DNA of 64,000 nt from Acanthopleura granulata (taxonomy: Eukaryota > Mollusca > Polyplacophora > Chitonida > Chitonidae): positions 13,455,432 to 13,519,431 of the forward strand of contig JABBOT010000014.1 of NCBI GenBank assembly GCA_016165875.1. Reading direction: 5' to 3'. This document shows positions 1 to 15,000 of the stretch, piece by piece (the first letter of the stretch is position 1; every line of letters starts with the position of its first letter). The notes below the pieces were generated by a model. The model had not been told where the DNA came from and made no database searches. It saw only the letters and a program-made list of their open reading frames with translations. A program made the translations under genes and the position numbers.

Positions 1-89
1 TCCTGTGGCCTTTGTCACCTTTGAGACACAGCCACAAAAGTCTGCTCGCCAGTGGAGGTGTTTTATCCCAAACTCTCGGAGCTCTACGC
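1..89 (-). CDS. Candidate exon cut by the window edge
   Basis: After an acceptor ACTTGTAG two frames stay open to the window edge: one with GIKHLHWRADFCGCVSKVTK and one with VWDKTPPLASRLLWLCLK that could end at a GTGACA donor near 15. Phase does not join 560-653 directly, so another exon probably lies between. Confidence 0.3.
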
Positions 90-3000
90 CTACAAGTATA
101 CATACACCTTCTGACACGTACATGAACTTCAGTCTTACAGCTCCATGGAAAGTTGCATCTGTTTACATTTGCATGTGCACCTACTGTAATTTAATTACAT
201 GTCGCATGTGTGTATACATGTTCATATAAGTCCCAAACAGCAAATGCACCTCAGGTGTGCCAATTATACTGATCAATGCACAAGTGCACATTGATGATTA
301 AGACATATTTCTTGGATTGTTGTTTTATGCTGTATTCATGCAAGCACATTTCACCTGCATGTATATAAAGACAGCCAGCTTTTTGAGGGGAGGAAACTGG
401 GCGGAGCCCAGGGAAGACCTTCCTATGTGCAACCATGCAGATAGGTAGAATAAAAAAAATGAACTAAAAATTCTGCACAAAAAGGCCTTATTTTGCAGAA
501 GAAAAGTTGAAACTTACATTTTTTCAGCAGGATATATTCCTACCCAATAGTAAACTTACCTCAAAAATCCTTTCCTTACAGATGTAAGAGCTCTCAGAAT
601 TGAATAAATGCGTGCATGATGTGCATACTGCACACCAAGAATGCGACAAAGTTCTGCATACACTGTATCTCAAATGCCTGGCCACAATATCAAACACATC
701 ACAAATAACAAAATTAGACTGCATCTGATTTCCCAGGCTTTGATAATGGTGTTAAAATTCAGAAAAAGTAACCTCATGAATTTATCCTCAGTTTTGGCAG
801 GAAAGATTGCGTTGTTATCTTTGTGTATATAAAATTGTTACGGGTTGGAAATTGGAAAAGGGTTGGTCTTGATAGCTACATGTTAATGTCTTCCTATTCG
901 GGGTTTTCAACATGCAAATGAGCAATTGCCTGTACATGTACAATCAACTCAACTGACCATTAAAATGCCATGTTTATATATCATTATTTAAGCCTTAGTT
1001 ATAATCTCCTTTGCAGTGAACTGTGCACATAGTTCTATCGACTGATCACATAGTTATATCAACTGTCCACATAGTAGTAATTTTATCAACTGTCCACATA
1101 CTAGTAGTTCTATCAACTGTGCACATAGTTCTTTCAACTTTCAGCATAGTTCTATCAACTGTCCACACACTAGTAGGTCTTTCAACTGTCCACAGTTCTT
1201 TCAACTGTCCACATAGTTATTTCAAGTATCCACATAGTTCTATCACCTGTCCATAGTTCTATCAACTGTTCACACACTAGTAGTTCTATCAACTGTCCAC
1301 ATAGTTCTTTCAATTATCCACATAGTTCTATCAACTGTCCTCACACTAGTAGTTCTATCAACTGTCCACATAGTTCTTTCAACTGTCCACATAGTTCTAT
1401 CAACTGTCCACATACCAGAAGTTCTATCAACTGTCCACATATTTTTTTCAACTGTCAACATAGTTCTACCAACTGTCCACATAGTTCTATCACCTGTCCA
1501 CATATAGTTCTATCAACCGTCCACACACATTTCTATGAGCTGTCCAGATAGTTTTGTATAAGTTTTGTATATCCGTATAAGTCTATCAAATGTTCACATA
1601 GTTCTATCAACTACTCAGTTCTATGAACTATTCACATCAATTGTCCACATATTTCTATCAACTGTCCACATATTTCTATCAATAGAGTGTCCACACAGTT
1701 CTATCATCAGAGTGTCCACATAGTTCTATCAACAGAGTGTCCACACAGTTCTATCAACAGAGTGTCCACATAGTTCTATCAACAGAGTGTCCACATAGTT
1801 CTACTGGATGCTCAATGAAAAACGTGCAGTCGTAGCCTCTGCACATGATGGTGTGACTGTTTGGAGTCAGCTACAGTAGCCTCTGCACATGATGGTGTGA
1901 CTGTTTGGAGTCAGCTACAGTAGCCTCTGCACATCATGGTGTGACTGTTTGGAGTCAGCTACAGTAGCCTCTGCACATCATGGTGTGACTGTTTGGAGTC
2001 AGCTACAGTAGCCTCTGCACATGATGGTGTGACTGTTTGGAGTCAGCTACGTGTACATGCACATGTACACTATACATGTAACATGTATACTGTAATAAGC
2101 TCAATTTCCACCACAGAGTATTGTAACTCAGGGCAGTCTAAGCTGTTCGCACGGTCAGAGGAAAAGGACAAAAACTGAGCAATACCTGTGTGTCTGGAAC
2201 AATTGACACACTTTAAAGAGTTTGCAAATTCTGACAGAAAGCTAAATAATATGTATATTAGAAAAAAAAATTTTCTGAGCAAAAATTAAAACTAAAATAG
2301 TTAACTGACAGCAGCAAAATGAAAGTGAGGTAAAGTTCAAGTAAACCAAACCAAAAAAAAAACAACAAAAACAAATACATTAATGTGTTGAAAAACTACC
2401 ACATGAGACTACATTTTACTTACCGGTATATGTCTGTATCAGGTCTGTAGAGCATCCCTGAGCCTCTGCTCCCAGCCTGCTGCTTCTCCCAGGCTCTCCT
2501 CACATAGCCACTGTTTACTGTTATAACTGGGGGATGTTCCCTTACATAGGTACACGTACAGCAGTAAGCTCACACTTCAGTATCTGTTCTCCAGTCACTC
2601 ACAATTTGTGGCCCCAGGCATTCCAGCCCGCCTCTGTTTTACACTGAAGCCTCTGTTTGTAAACATAAACAGGCCAGATGTATTGTAAACCACAGACTTT
2701 TATAACAGCTTCCAGGCAGGTCCTCTGGGTCTAAGGTATAAGGGACTCTGAAGCATATGCAACCAGGGTGTCTACACATGTAGGTACTGCACAAAGGTGT
2801 TACATAACATTTTGATTTCATTTGATTTGATCGGGGTTTTACGCCATACTGAAGAATATTTCACTTATACAACAGCGGCCAGCATTTGGGGGGGACGAAA
2901 CTGGGCAGAGCCCGGGGGAAACCCCCAACCATCCGTAGGCTGCTGGCAGACCTTCCCACGTTACGGAGAGGAAGCCAGCATGAGCTGGACTTGAACTCAC

Positions 3001-6000
3001 AGCGACCAAATTGGTGGGAGTGTTACACAACAAGTGAGGCATTTGTACTAAGGCAGGCTACAATGGATACACTAAGTATTACACTTAATTCTCCTTCATT
3101 ATAAAAATCTGATTAGGTTTTATGTCCTACATGTGCTTAACAAATTTCCAGTAATATGATGACAATTCCAGGAGTCCTTGGTTTCATATTTATACGGTGT
3201 CTTCTTGTGACAGAGCAAATCCAAATCAAAGTGCTGCCGCCACTGGAACAATATTATGCCGAAGACACCAGACATGACACACCACCCAGTCACATTATAC
3301 TGACACCTGGGCGAGCAGTCCTGGTTTCCTTGCTCCAACCTCTCAGTGCTGAGCGCCAAATATTATTATTAAACATAGCAGCAATTAAGTACCATTCTTA
3401 AGGTCTTTGGTCATGTTTGGTCATAATGATTAGGCTCACCAAATACAGCACCACACAATGTCTCTTAACTACGTTACACTGATGTAGAAAAAAAGTTTCA
3501 GAAAGTGTCTACATATACAGCAGAGGGACCATCTTGTTTTTCTCTTCATGAACATAACATACCATTACATTATGACGCAGACTGACAAAAGCATACAGTT
3601 AAAGTTCATATAATGTACATACTGCATGCACATTATCTACGTGCCTCCCCCAAAATACAACACCACATAGCCTACATATAATCATTACAATAAAAATACA
3701 TGTAACACATTCAGGTAGAAGGTAGGGCAGTCTCTAAATACAGAGATCATCACTGTATGCGTACCACTGACTCTTGTCTGTGTCATGTTTGTTCTTCTTA
3801 CTTAATGCAGTTTCACAACAAACATGGTACCATTATACAATTAACTGGAAATTTTACTAACACAATCTGGCAGCCTCCGTGGCTCAATCGGTTAGTGTGC
3901 TATTGCAGCACAATGACCCGAAGCCTTTCACCAATTCGGTCCCTGTGAGTTCAAGTCCAGCTCATGCTGGCTTCCTCTTCGGCCATACGTGGGAAGGTCT
4001 GCCAGCAACCTGCGGATGGTCGTGGGTTTCCCCCGGGTTATGCCTGGTTTCCTCCCACCATAATGCTGGCCGCCGTTGTATAAGTGAAATATTCTTGAGT
4101 ACGGCGTAAAACACCAATCAAATAAATAAATAAATAAATACTAAGACAATCCAGGATTTCACTCTTTTCAATAATCCAGCTTCTAAAAGTTAAGTATGAT
4201 TTCACTTCTGATGCTCCTAAAAATCTCAACTGGTTTTCTCAAGTTGGAAATTAATGGTTTAAAATGAATTTTTTTTCCATGAATTCATCAAATAGCCCAG
4301 CAATGCAAATAATACTCATGGCCTAGAGGAGGTCTTTAACTAAAATTAACAGCATTTGAAATAATTTAAAAATGGTAGCTACAAGTACATGTGAAGCTAA
4401 GTTGTCTTTTTGCCTTCCTAACACTCTCCCTTAAATGTCAACACTTCTCAAATTACGTCCCAAGGACTGAGACAGAAGCTTATATTGATTATAGAAAAAT
4501 TTACGTACATCTACAAAGTCTCACATACAAATTAAAGCTGACTAGCCTTAGTTGGACCTGTCGTCATACCAGTAAAATATTCTTGAGTACGGGATAAAAC
4601 ACCAACCAAACAAATAAATATTAAGTTGGACAGGTTTTACATTTAGCTTACCTGACAGACACTCATGAGCCCAGCATTAAAGCTCAGCCACAGTGCTTCC
4701 AATCTCGGCTGAATCAAAGTCTGTTGTATCCGCTGGAAGCTGCTCTGCTGTAGTGGGATTTCCAGGTCAATGTACCAAATCCTCACCTCCCACTGCTGAC
4801 ACTAATCTGCAATGACGCGAGAAAGGAAATTAAACATCACAGTGAGGCTGCCGAAGGCCGAGAACTGTTCTTTAAAATCCGGTTGCTCAAAGCCGAGTGT
4901 GTCCGCCTTGAACCAACTTCATGATCGCATGTGGCTGACATGCTTTGGCAGCGGCCATGGAATATTGTCTGTGAAAGCTTAAAACAGCCAAAGCAGAGGT
5001 AAAATGTAGTGGATGTTGCAACTGGAAATTCCGAATTGTCTGGAACAAGGTACACGTCCACAGCTAAATACAAGTATAACACAGAACAAGCTTTGCCACT
5101 CTGGTGTTTTCCTAACTGTAAAAACTAATCAATAGCTTGCTCAAGAGAATCAAACGGCTCCGGGATATTGTCTGCCCAAAGATTGTATAAGCTTAACAAA
5201 CAAGTGTCATGTAAGCCTTGGTCTAGCTTGGGTTTACGACAATGCCTCACACACACCTGGGTAATCTCTGGTCAAAGTTCCGTGTGCAGGTAAAAATGAG
5301 CTTAACCTTAAGCGATGAGCCAGTGTGGCCCTAAAGTCTAGTGCTGCTTGCGGGAGAGAGTGTGGGGGAAGCCAGCCTTGGAAATCTATTAGAGTTCAAG
5401 GTCAAGACTTTGCTAAGCACGACAATATAATTCTGCTACACAACACAGCCTGGTTAACAAAGCCATATCTGATGATAGATGCCTCAACTCTATGAGCATC
5501 TTCTAAAGAGGGGAATGTGAACACATATGAGAGCTATCAGGCCCAGCTCAGTTCCCACTACATGCTCAGCCACTGTACACGCGGGAAGCCATCCCGGTAA
5601 AGAGACAATTAAGGACTATTACCTGTGTGGACACTGTACGTCCATACTGGCAGACTGACCTTTAATACCTCGAACCGCCTTAAGCACAATTTCTGCACTG
5701 TACTTGTAAATTTCCAATGATTTCCCCTCGGATATAAAACTGACAGTTCTATACTGATGACTACAACACGTGTCTGAATAACTGTATAATGATAGCTGGA
5801 TTTAAATGATGTCAGTCAAAGACGTATACATAATTTTCAGTATGTACATGTGTAGTCATTGGCTAGATTCTCGCTTTTGTACACTTGTTTTCTTTAACTT
5901 TGATTCACAGAAATTAGAGAATTTAATACAGCCTTATTTAGTACTTTAGCTTATTTAGTATTTAGGTAGCTTATTTAGTATTTAGTTGATAGAACTCTTA

Positions 6001-9000
6001 ATTAGGCTGAAATTACAGCTAGTCAACACCGCTACATGTAGCTCAGCTTGCTAAAATATTGAGCAGTCACAGCAATTCCACTTTTTAAATGTTCTATGGC
6101 AATATAATACAGGTTAGGATTCTATCAATGAAGTTATATCTGAACTATTCTCAAGAAATTCTTATGACTCCCACCGGAAATGAAAACAGATGTTCAGAGT
6201 GTCTCTTTCTCCAGTTAAGATAATACACGTCCATGTACAATGTATGCACAATGGTTGCACCAACAACACTTCAGAACAATGTCCAATGTGTAATCTGGAA
6301 AATCAATAAAGGGCATTGGAAGCGAAACTAGAAGAGGAACATGGATTTAAGTTAAATGACCTCTGCTGTGATATCCAATGGCAGTCAGTGGCTGATTTGC
6401 TCACATCACACACTGGCCACTGAAGGATTATCAAGCATGCCCTTCTATAACAAGGACGCATCAAAATATGTCACTTTGGGTTTTGTGAACAATATTACAA
6501 GAGGTAAGAAGTCCACAAGGACAGAATGACCACTACACTTTCTTTTCTATCTGGCTGGTGGTTTGTGTCACACTTTTTAATGAGTGTAAACTATTGTGCA
6601 CTATTCAGTGCTCAGATAAATCAACAAAACCTGGACAAAAGGTCTGTGGATACGTGCTTTCAACATTTTAATACCCACATGTGCAATATGTGCTATGTAC
6701 AAGCTTCAAATTAAATTAGATATGGTCGTTTCAAAAATTAATCCTATACGTAATTTAATCCTATACATGCAGTTCAGTTAGTGGTAGCTGAATTCATGCA
6801 AGCGCAAAATATTGTTGGGCGAGGGACTGCAAATTAAGACAGCACCACTTTTGCTGAATGGGCCAGGACGCCAAGACGCCTGATTCCAGATCAGAGACAC
6901 ATTGTACATATATGTATGTCACTGTTAACCACCTTCTCATCATTATCAAGAGACTAACGACTTCAGGTTCCATTTATCCCAAACCATTAGCAAAGTCTAT
7001 CTACTTGCCACTGGTATACATGTGCAACTCTGTACAATTGCAAGTGCATGATTCTTCGAACTTTCCAGAGATCTGTATTAGAAAGACTGAAAGCACAAAA
7101 AAAAAAAAAAAAAAATTGCATTTCTATCTCTGTTTTTGAACTTGAAGATATAGATGCGTTATTCATTAGACGTCTTAACCATGTGAGGAAAGAGAAATTG
7201 TGTATTCCAGTTAGAATTACATGTATACTAGCTATAAACAGAAGCAACCCAGGACCCATTGCTACGAAGCAATCGCAGGCCAAGTTGACTGAACTACCAT
7301 GGCTACCCATCTCTTTAATATGGGTTGTCATGGTAGTTATGATCAACTTACGATCGCTTTGTGGCACAACGTTCAGATGTCCCGAAAATTAGAAGAATTA
7401 AGGTAATGATACCAGGGTTTTTTCCAGCCAATTTCTTTTCAGAAACTCAATTTGATCAAATCAGAAAACTCCATATTTTTTCATCATTAATATATCAAAA
7501 AATCAATTTATTTCATGAAAACTTGACACAAAATTTGTCTAAAACTCAATTTTTTGACATTTCTCATACAAGTTACAATGAGAAAGTGGCTAGCAAAACC
7601 CTGGGATACAAAGCCAGAAGCATTTCTATGCCACTGTACGACATCTGAATTCCTGCACTCAGGAGCTTTTGGAATATGTTAACATAATAACAAATGAATA
7701 CATGTACCAGGGTAGTTGTGACAGGAATGCAGAAGGTGTGTCCTGAAGTCCCCCAACCAGCACTTACCTACAATGGCCGAGTTTACACAATGCAACAACT
7801 CTTCAAGTATATTAACAACACTGATACCCTGTTTGTGAATTAACAACAACTATTTATCAATAAAATAAATCCATGTATGCACTATTTCTGTCATTGTCTA
7901 ACATCTTCTGGAGAGGAGAAAACTCGAGTGAGCATGAACAATGTAATGTAAAGGCTGTTTTTCCTCCATGTCTACATCCTCATTAACATCTCTTTCATTC
8001 CTTTTTGCCGCCACAAACAGGTGTGTGGAATATAATAATGATATATGGAGAGACACATGCATGGCGTACATGAAAGGCAAATGTTAAGCATCCAACCTTA
8101 CACCATGTATAAAAATATGCATCTTGTAAAACTGTGTGTATCTGACAAAACTATGTGTATCTTGTACAACTATGTGCATCTTGTAAAACTGTGTGTATCT
8201 TACAAAACTGTGCGTATATTGCACTACTACACGCATGTTGTAAAACTGTGTGTACCTTACAAAACTATGTGCATCTTGTAAAGCTGTGTGTATCTTACAA
8301 AACTATGTAGATCTTACAAAACTATGTGTATCTTGAACAACTATGTGCATCTTGTAAAACTGTGTGTATCTTATAAAACTATGTGTATCTTGAACAACTA
8401 CATGCATCTTGTAAAGCTGTGTGTACCTTACAAAACTATGTGCATCTTGTAAAGCTGTGTGTACCTTACAAAACTATGTGTATCTTGTAAAACTATGCAT
8501 GTGTATGTTGACTTGCTATACAGCCCTTGCAATCAGACGTGCCACAAAGCAGATCTGATTCATCATGCGGTGTACATGATCTCTCAGTGCCAGGCCTACA
8601 CTTGGCATTATGTGGCATACCATGACAGTATTTTGACTGCCACTTCACCTGCCATTCTGCTCACCAGTGTAAATTTAGACTCTGGGAGTTTACCAAGGTT
8701 GCGTTGTTGTCTGGCTGCCAGTCAATACTGCATGTGTACCATGTTTATTTATTATGTCTGACATTGCATCCAATACGCATTTGTAACTTCTGTTATTTTA
8801 GTCTGTGAAGAAAATGACAATATAGCCTATACATTGTGATATAAACACAGCCTCTAGCTCCTTAAGCTTTAATAAACATTAGTGGGGAAACGGATATGGT
8901 TATGTCTAGGAAAACAACAATTACATGTACTGGTATCAAAAAAACATCTTCTTAAGTGAATAAATACCCTAAATGATCTAAATTTTCATCCATGATTATG

Positions 9001-12000
9001 TTAAATTGCTCATCTGTCATGATTCTGAGACTTCTATTTGGAATTTTTAGCCTGTGGTTTTGAGGTTTGTTTGGTAGCTGGGATGATATACACCTGGAAA
9101 ATGTAAGTTTCAGCACCAAAATCAATATTTCATTACTTGTTTCTTAAAAATTACTAATATCAGCAGGTATACATCACCATGCTTCTGTCTAGTACCTGCT
9201 CTTAAAGGTAGCTACGATCTTCATATAGGTCAACTTGGGGAATCCCTGTGACATGAACATTTACAAGCTCCATCAGCCAATGAAACAAAGCTACACATAC
9301 TGGCAGTCAAAAGAAGAATGTTTAACTTGACAACAGCAATAATCCCTGCCTAAATTGCGCATCACACCTAGTGCTGGAAACCCATTGGCAGCCAGTTTAT
9401 CCTCTTGTATGTTGAAGAGTTTGACGATGAAGGATACTGATAACAAGAAGGGTTCAGCCTTCCAACATGCATTTGGACACACTGGTTAATCCACAATCGC
9501 TGTTGTTTTGATTTCGAGTTGATCAAGTCAGCTCAACCGCACCGAAGCAAAGGGACTTTCTCCCTGCCCGTCGGCACTGCATACGCAATCTTATTCCAAT
9601 GCCACCGCATTTGCTGGATCAACTTTCTGAAAAGCTTATCAGTTTAATAATGTTAATATTTTTTAATCTCCTTTCTATATTTATCAACGGGTATTAGCGA
9701 AAAAGCTTGGTTAGGTGTACCTGCTGATATTATGAGCCTAGCAAAATACACCTTTTGGGGTGAAATGTTTGGTCATTTATTGCAGGCGCTGATAGAAAAA
9801 ATTCTTTGAAGAACTACATGTAGCATCACACTACCTTGCAAGTGTTTCACACACAAAAAAACACGCCAAACTGTCTGAGCCACACATATACAGCAATTAT
9901 CAATCAGAGAATAATTAAAACCCCGGTCAGAGTTCCATATTGTGAAGGATTTCGCTTTGATCACCAGCATATCAGTCATGACTTATGCACAAAGACTGCC
10001 AGATTGTTAAATGAGGTCAACCTAAGTGTATATGTGATTATGTACTGGTAACAAATCAGGTTGTCCTCACCTCTGGCTCATCTCTCCCAGCTGCACATTT
10101 AGTACTGCAGGCACCTATAACCACAGCGAGGACCTCCATTAGTGCAGGGAGGCTTTAACCCTTGGCTACCACAAGACAAAGTTTGATACTCATGTTTCCT
10201 CCCATCACTAAATGTCCACAAAAATGTTTGTTGACAGTGTGCATTAATATAAAAATTTATACTGTCACTGAGACATGCAGTGTACAACTGTTCCTCAAGA
10301 AAGAATACTAAGTTACTTAAAATAAGTAACATTAACCTAAAGACACACTGGTACTAAATGAATTTCAAGACTTTGCCTCCAAATATAAATCCATAAACTG
10401 TAAAACAATATTGTTTGGTCATAACTCAACATACATGCACCTATAAATGGCTTGGAAAAACAAGGCACAGGTTCAAATGCTGCCTTGGGCAGGCAATCTG
10501 TAGATTCTCTGAGGACTACTTGTGTTCCATTGATATTGCAGGCCTGGCATTAAGGAGAGACTGGGCGAGTTATAAAATGCTCTCCCAAAACAGTCAGAGG
10601 GAGCCGATTCACTCTCGCAGAAAGGTCTACCAAAATTAACTAGGAGTGCATTTCTTCTCCAAGGGTAATTAGAGGCAGCAAACAATAAACAAATTCCACA
10701 CGGGAAAAAAAAAAAGAAATTTGTCTCCCTACTTAGTTAGTCCTGAGGGTTGAAGACACATGGACAGGATGGATACACTCTCAGAAATAAATAAACAAGC
10801 AGAAATACTATCACTCTAAATCTTATTTTTGAAACATTTAAAAAACTTAGAATATTTAATTACTAGATTCTCACCGGGAACAGAGTAATTTAGAGAATGT
10901 ATTCCTCTCTATGCCCAGCTGGTTGTTGCTGGACATCCACTATGTCGGGCACAGCATGCATCACGGGCTGCGTAGTAAAACCTCCAGATTATCAGTGAAC
11001 ACATCTCATTACCATCTAAATTTGTGTCTTTGAAATCTGTTTCAAGACATAATATTGTTCACCTGTCTCTCGTATCCATATCAGAGTACTGTTCACTAAA
11101 GATGCATAGCAGAGGAAAGTTGAAGCATAGGAATCAGTATTAAACTAGCCCGGTTTCCTCCCACCATAATGCTGGCCATCGTTTGACAAGAGAAATATTC
11201 TTCAGTACAGCATGATATATCCATAAAATAAATAGTATTACACCGTGGTGCGGTACACATGAACTTAGCATTTATTCTTACATAGAGATGTGATTATACT
11301 GTTATGTTCAATGGCCATAAAAACCGAGTCAACAAAATAAGAACGACATTGGCCCACTTGATGCGTACCGTTGCCAGATGCCCAAATCACTACATGTATC
11401 TGCACATCCAATGATCTCAGGTGAACATCGTTATACCCAAGACGAACGAAACTTTCAGCCGGTTCAGCAAGTCCAGCATAATACTAGAAAGTGAGCAACT
11501 ACAACGAGCCGATAATATTGCTTGCATTTATTTATATTTCTGTACTTTTTATATATTAGTGAATCTACTTACTGTGCTATATAACATATCAGAATGAATA
11601 TATATATATATATAGATACACACACACATATATATATATATATCATACTTCAAAACCATGCATAAAAGAATTTAAATGATGTGCATTAACTTAGACCAGG
11701 CTGCACAACCTTCTTACGGCATCAACATGTATATTTATTCCACAAAATGAGAGTGGCAATCACCGAATTGAACAGGTTATATAGCATCGGTCTATTTCTG
11801 TAACCCAGATTTGCAGCAAAAATAGTTCTATTGTGACATTGTATGCTGAGCACAAGTTTTATTACACGCAGATAGAATATGTTCTGACACAGTATACCTC
11901 TCATGAAAGCTTCTCTGAACGCTCCTTGGTATGCTTCTTTGACCTGCTCTTTGAATTCAGAGCATTCCTGATGCTGACGTCCGAAAGCAGTTGATCAACG

Positions 12001-15000
12001 GTTTTGTCAAAACACAGGGCGGCCTACTGGAAAATAATGTTCCTCTTTCTTTCTGGTGAATTCTTTCTCGTTGTACATAACTTTTCCACCAAACAACACT
12101 AAATCCATTGCAGACAGAATAAATGGCTGCGTGGTTGGCAGTTTTTTGGTCCTCTCATACTTGACTGCACCCACCGGTATAAGGTTCCGCACGGAGACAA
12201 TGTTCAACATAAATGGAGTTCCGCTACACAAGTTGACCAAATCTAACCGACAGGTGCGGTGATTGTGTCCAAAAGTTGAGTCGATGGACTAGGAGTAGCT
12301 GTATCAGATGACTGCGCTGGCTGCACACTTTCTAGTGTCTGGATGCAGTATCGCTTAGCCAATGACAACACCATGTCAGGCAGGTCAAAATCCAATTCGG
12401 GTATCACTGGCTCTGTAGGTTGTTGTGTGATGTGTGTGGGAGGAGTCTGGAGAAGCACAGGTACTTATAGCTGTGGAACTTCAGAGATTTGGGCCGCCTT
12501 CCTCACTTTCGTGGCCCAATTCTCCTTGACGCCCAGGACAGCTTCCAGTATGGCTGACTGGTTCTGCATCAGTCTCTCCTGGTTGGCCATAATCCTCCCC
12601 TGAGTGTCACGAAGGCAGCTCATCTCCTCCTCTGAGTCACTGGATATGATGTCGCTGGTCACTACTCACGTCTCCGGTCTCTGCAGGTTGTATAAAATAT
12701 CGCTTACTTTGGACGATGCATCGGCAGTGACAGTGAGGAAATTGCCCATTTGTTCACTTGATCTAGCCGAGTAAATGGGATTCGAACAGCCGGTATCTTT
12801 GCCGTCGCAGAACCGAAGAATCCCCCTTCTTCAATGTCTTCATCTTCTATTTGTATGTTGGCCATCTACATCAAACAGCAGTAATGCCCCCAGGGAAACT
12901 GTCTACAGAGACAAAATAATATTATTTGATATATAATAAAAAGACACATAAATATTACACATTTTAAATCTGATTACACACCTAACACAGCTTTATACGC
13001 ACTCTCTAAATCGATGTCCATATTATCATACCAGTTGAAATTATTTCAGGTGTTTCTGGAATAAAGTATGACACTCTGCCTGCTGATCTGAAACAATGGT
13101 TTTAAACTGTCCAGATATCCCTATTGTTATCGAGTTAATCTGTCACTCACAACTGAACAGGTATTTATGTGTGCTCACCAGCCTGCAATAAGTATCCCAT
13201 GGAGCACAATACTCTGTCTTTGCAGTGTGAGACAAGGGTTACAAAGAGGTGAGTTCAGAGAGGTGAGCACAGCTTAAGTTTTCGCTATAAAACTTTGCAG
13301 TTTGTGTCAGTGATACCATTATCCACAAATGATTTCACTATGGAGGTAACAGGTGTGTTTTGGATCTTTAAGTACCGACAACGAAGGCCACGATGCACCA
13401 GCAATGCCAGTTCTGGAGCGAGGAAGAAAGTCCCTGACCAAGCAATACCCACAACTGGTTAGGACTGTGGAACAGTTTATTCTTTATTCTTTGGCTGAAG
13501 CTCACGGCAGAAGTCAAACTGCAATGTCCAACACCAATAGTGTTACGCTTCAAAATGTTTGGCAGCATATTATACAGAATGAAAACTGTTACAGAGGTAA
13601 ATAGAGGTAAACCTGAAAATCTTGATTGCAAAGGGCTGTACATCTACTGTACATGTGTCGATGTAACGAAAAGCATCACTGTCATTGGCAGCTATATCTG
13701 ATCTTTCGTTTTTAAACTAAGAGAAAAATTCTTACCACTCTGAGCTGTGATTCTGCTGGCCATTCCTTGAGGGCCGCTGGAGCTTCTGTGTGGCAAAAAA
13801 TTCAAAACCAAGGTTGTATTGACGATACTCGATTGATATCATAACAGCTCGATGAGGTGTGGAAAATGATGGCAATATGATGTATTAAGCTGAGCATGTC
13901 CACTTACATACTGTTTCAAATATATACACAGGAAACCACATCCTACGATTAACTCAGCACTGTATGAACAAGCGGTAATTCCTAATTATCTGTCTTTTCA
14001 AAAAGCCACACTTTAATTTGCTGTGTATCTGCGTTATCTTTATCGATGGTTGAATGTACAAGGTGCAAGCCTTTATTGGACTTCCGCACCCTTCTGTTCT
14101 TAGTTGGCTGTACGTTTGTATTAACTCCACACAGCAGGTTATTCATGAATAGATATAAAAAGGCAGTAAGTGATATGATAGGACAGACCTGGTGTATTCC
14201 TATAACGTTACTGAAAATGTTTATATTATTCACCATCAAACAGAACACGTAAGCCCCTACATATTTTAAATAAGTACGTTGACATACTTTTTCCATACCC
14301 TTGTTTGATGCCGTGCACAAAGTGCATTTCTTGTAATGCATGGACTAGGGATGTCTACATGACTATAGCTTAGATTTGGTGCAGGTTATAGCCTATGGCA
14401 CCCTGGAGATAACCTGTATGTAGTGGTTGAAATAAATCTTATTTTCTACGTACTAAACTTCTTACAAAGTACCCTCTGCATGTTGCTGTCTGCATGTATT
14501 TTCACTCTTGAAAATTTGTATAAAGTCAAGGCCGACATACTTCGTTCATGCACGTGTGTTAAAACAACAATACTAACAGTTATCATATAATTGTTCCCGC
14601 CAACCATAATGCTGTAAATGAAATATTCTTGGTTGCAGCGTAGAACGCGATTCAAATAAATAAAACAAAGTGCCACAGGACAGTATAAAAGATCTTGTAA
14701 TACACGGACTTGTCACTGTTAAATAATGTTGACATAATGTGATATAAACTTTTAACTCTCACAAGTATTTGTAACAGTGATAGATCTCAGATTCAAATGT
14801 AGAGAAAACACTGTTAAATAATGTTGAGACAATTTGATATAAATTTTTAACTCTAACAAGGGTCTGTAACAGTGATAAATCTCGTATTCAAATGTACAGA
14901 AAAGTGTGTATAGATAAGGCTATACAATCATGGGGCTTTCTCACAAATTTATATATATTCATTCCGGCTCGTTCCGTTGGCTTCTCGGCTCTAATGGAGA

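Larger units (their letters stand above)
8730..12000. other. Intron-like DNA
   Basis: Contains the exon candidate 10071-10104, the SINE fragment 11146-11233 and a block near 10875-10985 on the minus strand with protein-like but conflicting frames (AVPDIVDVQQQPAGH, RGIHSLNYSVP before a GTGAGA donor). Nothing else recognised. Confidence 0.4.

Noticed and set aside
1023..1503. Repetitive VHIVLST / MWTVDRT frames.
   Set aside because: Product of the 21-bp minisatellite on both strands.
3879..4109. Plus-strand frame through PVSSSPAHAGFLFGHTWEGL.
   Set aside because: A translated SINE; similar peptides appear at every family 1 copy.
6987..7392. 126-codon minus and 114-codon plus frames.
   Set aside because: Both cross the poly-A run and the hairpin element.
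10440..10520. Possible tRNA gene (GGTTCAAATGC resembles a B box).
   Set aside because: No A box at the right distance and no cloverleaf.
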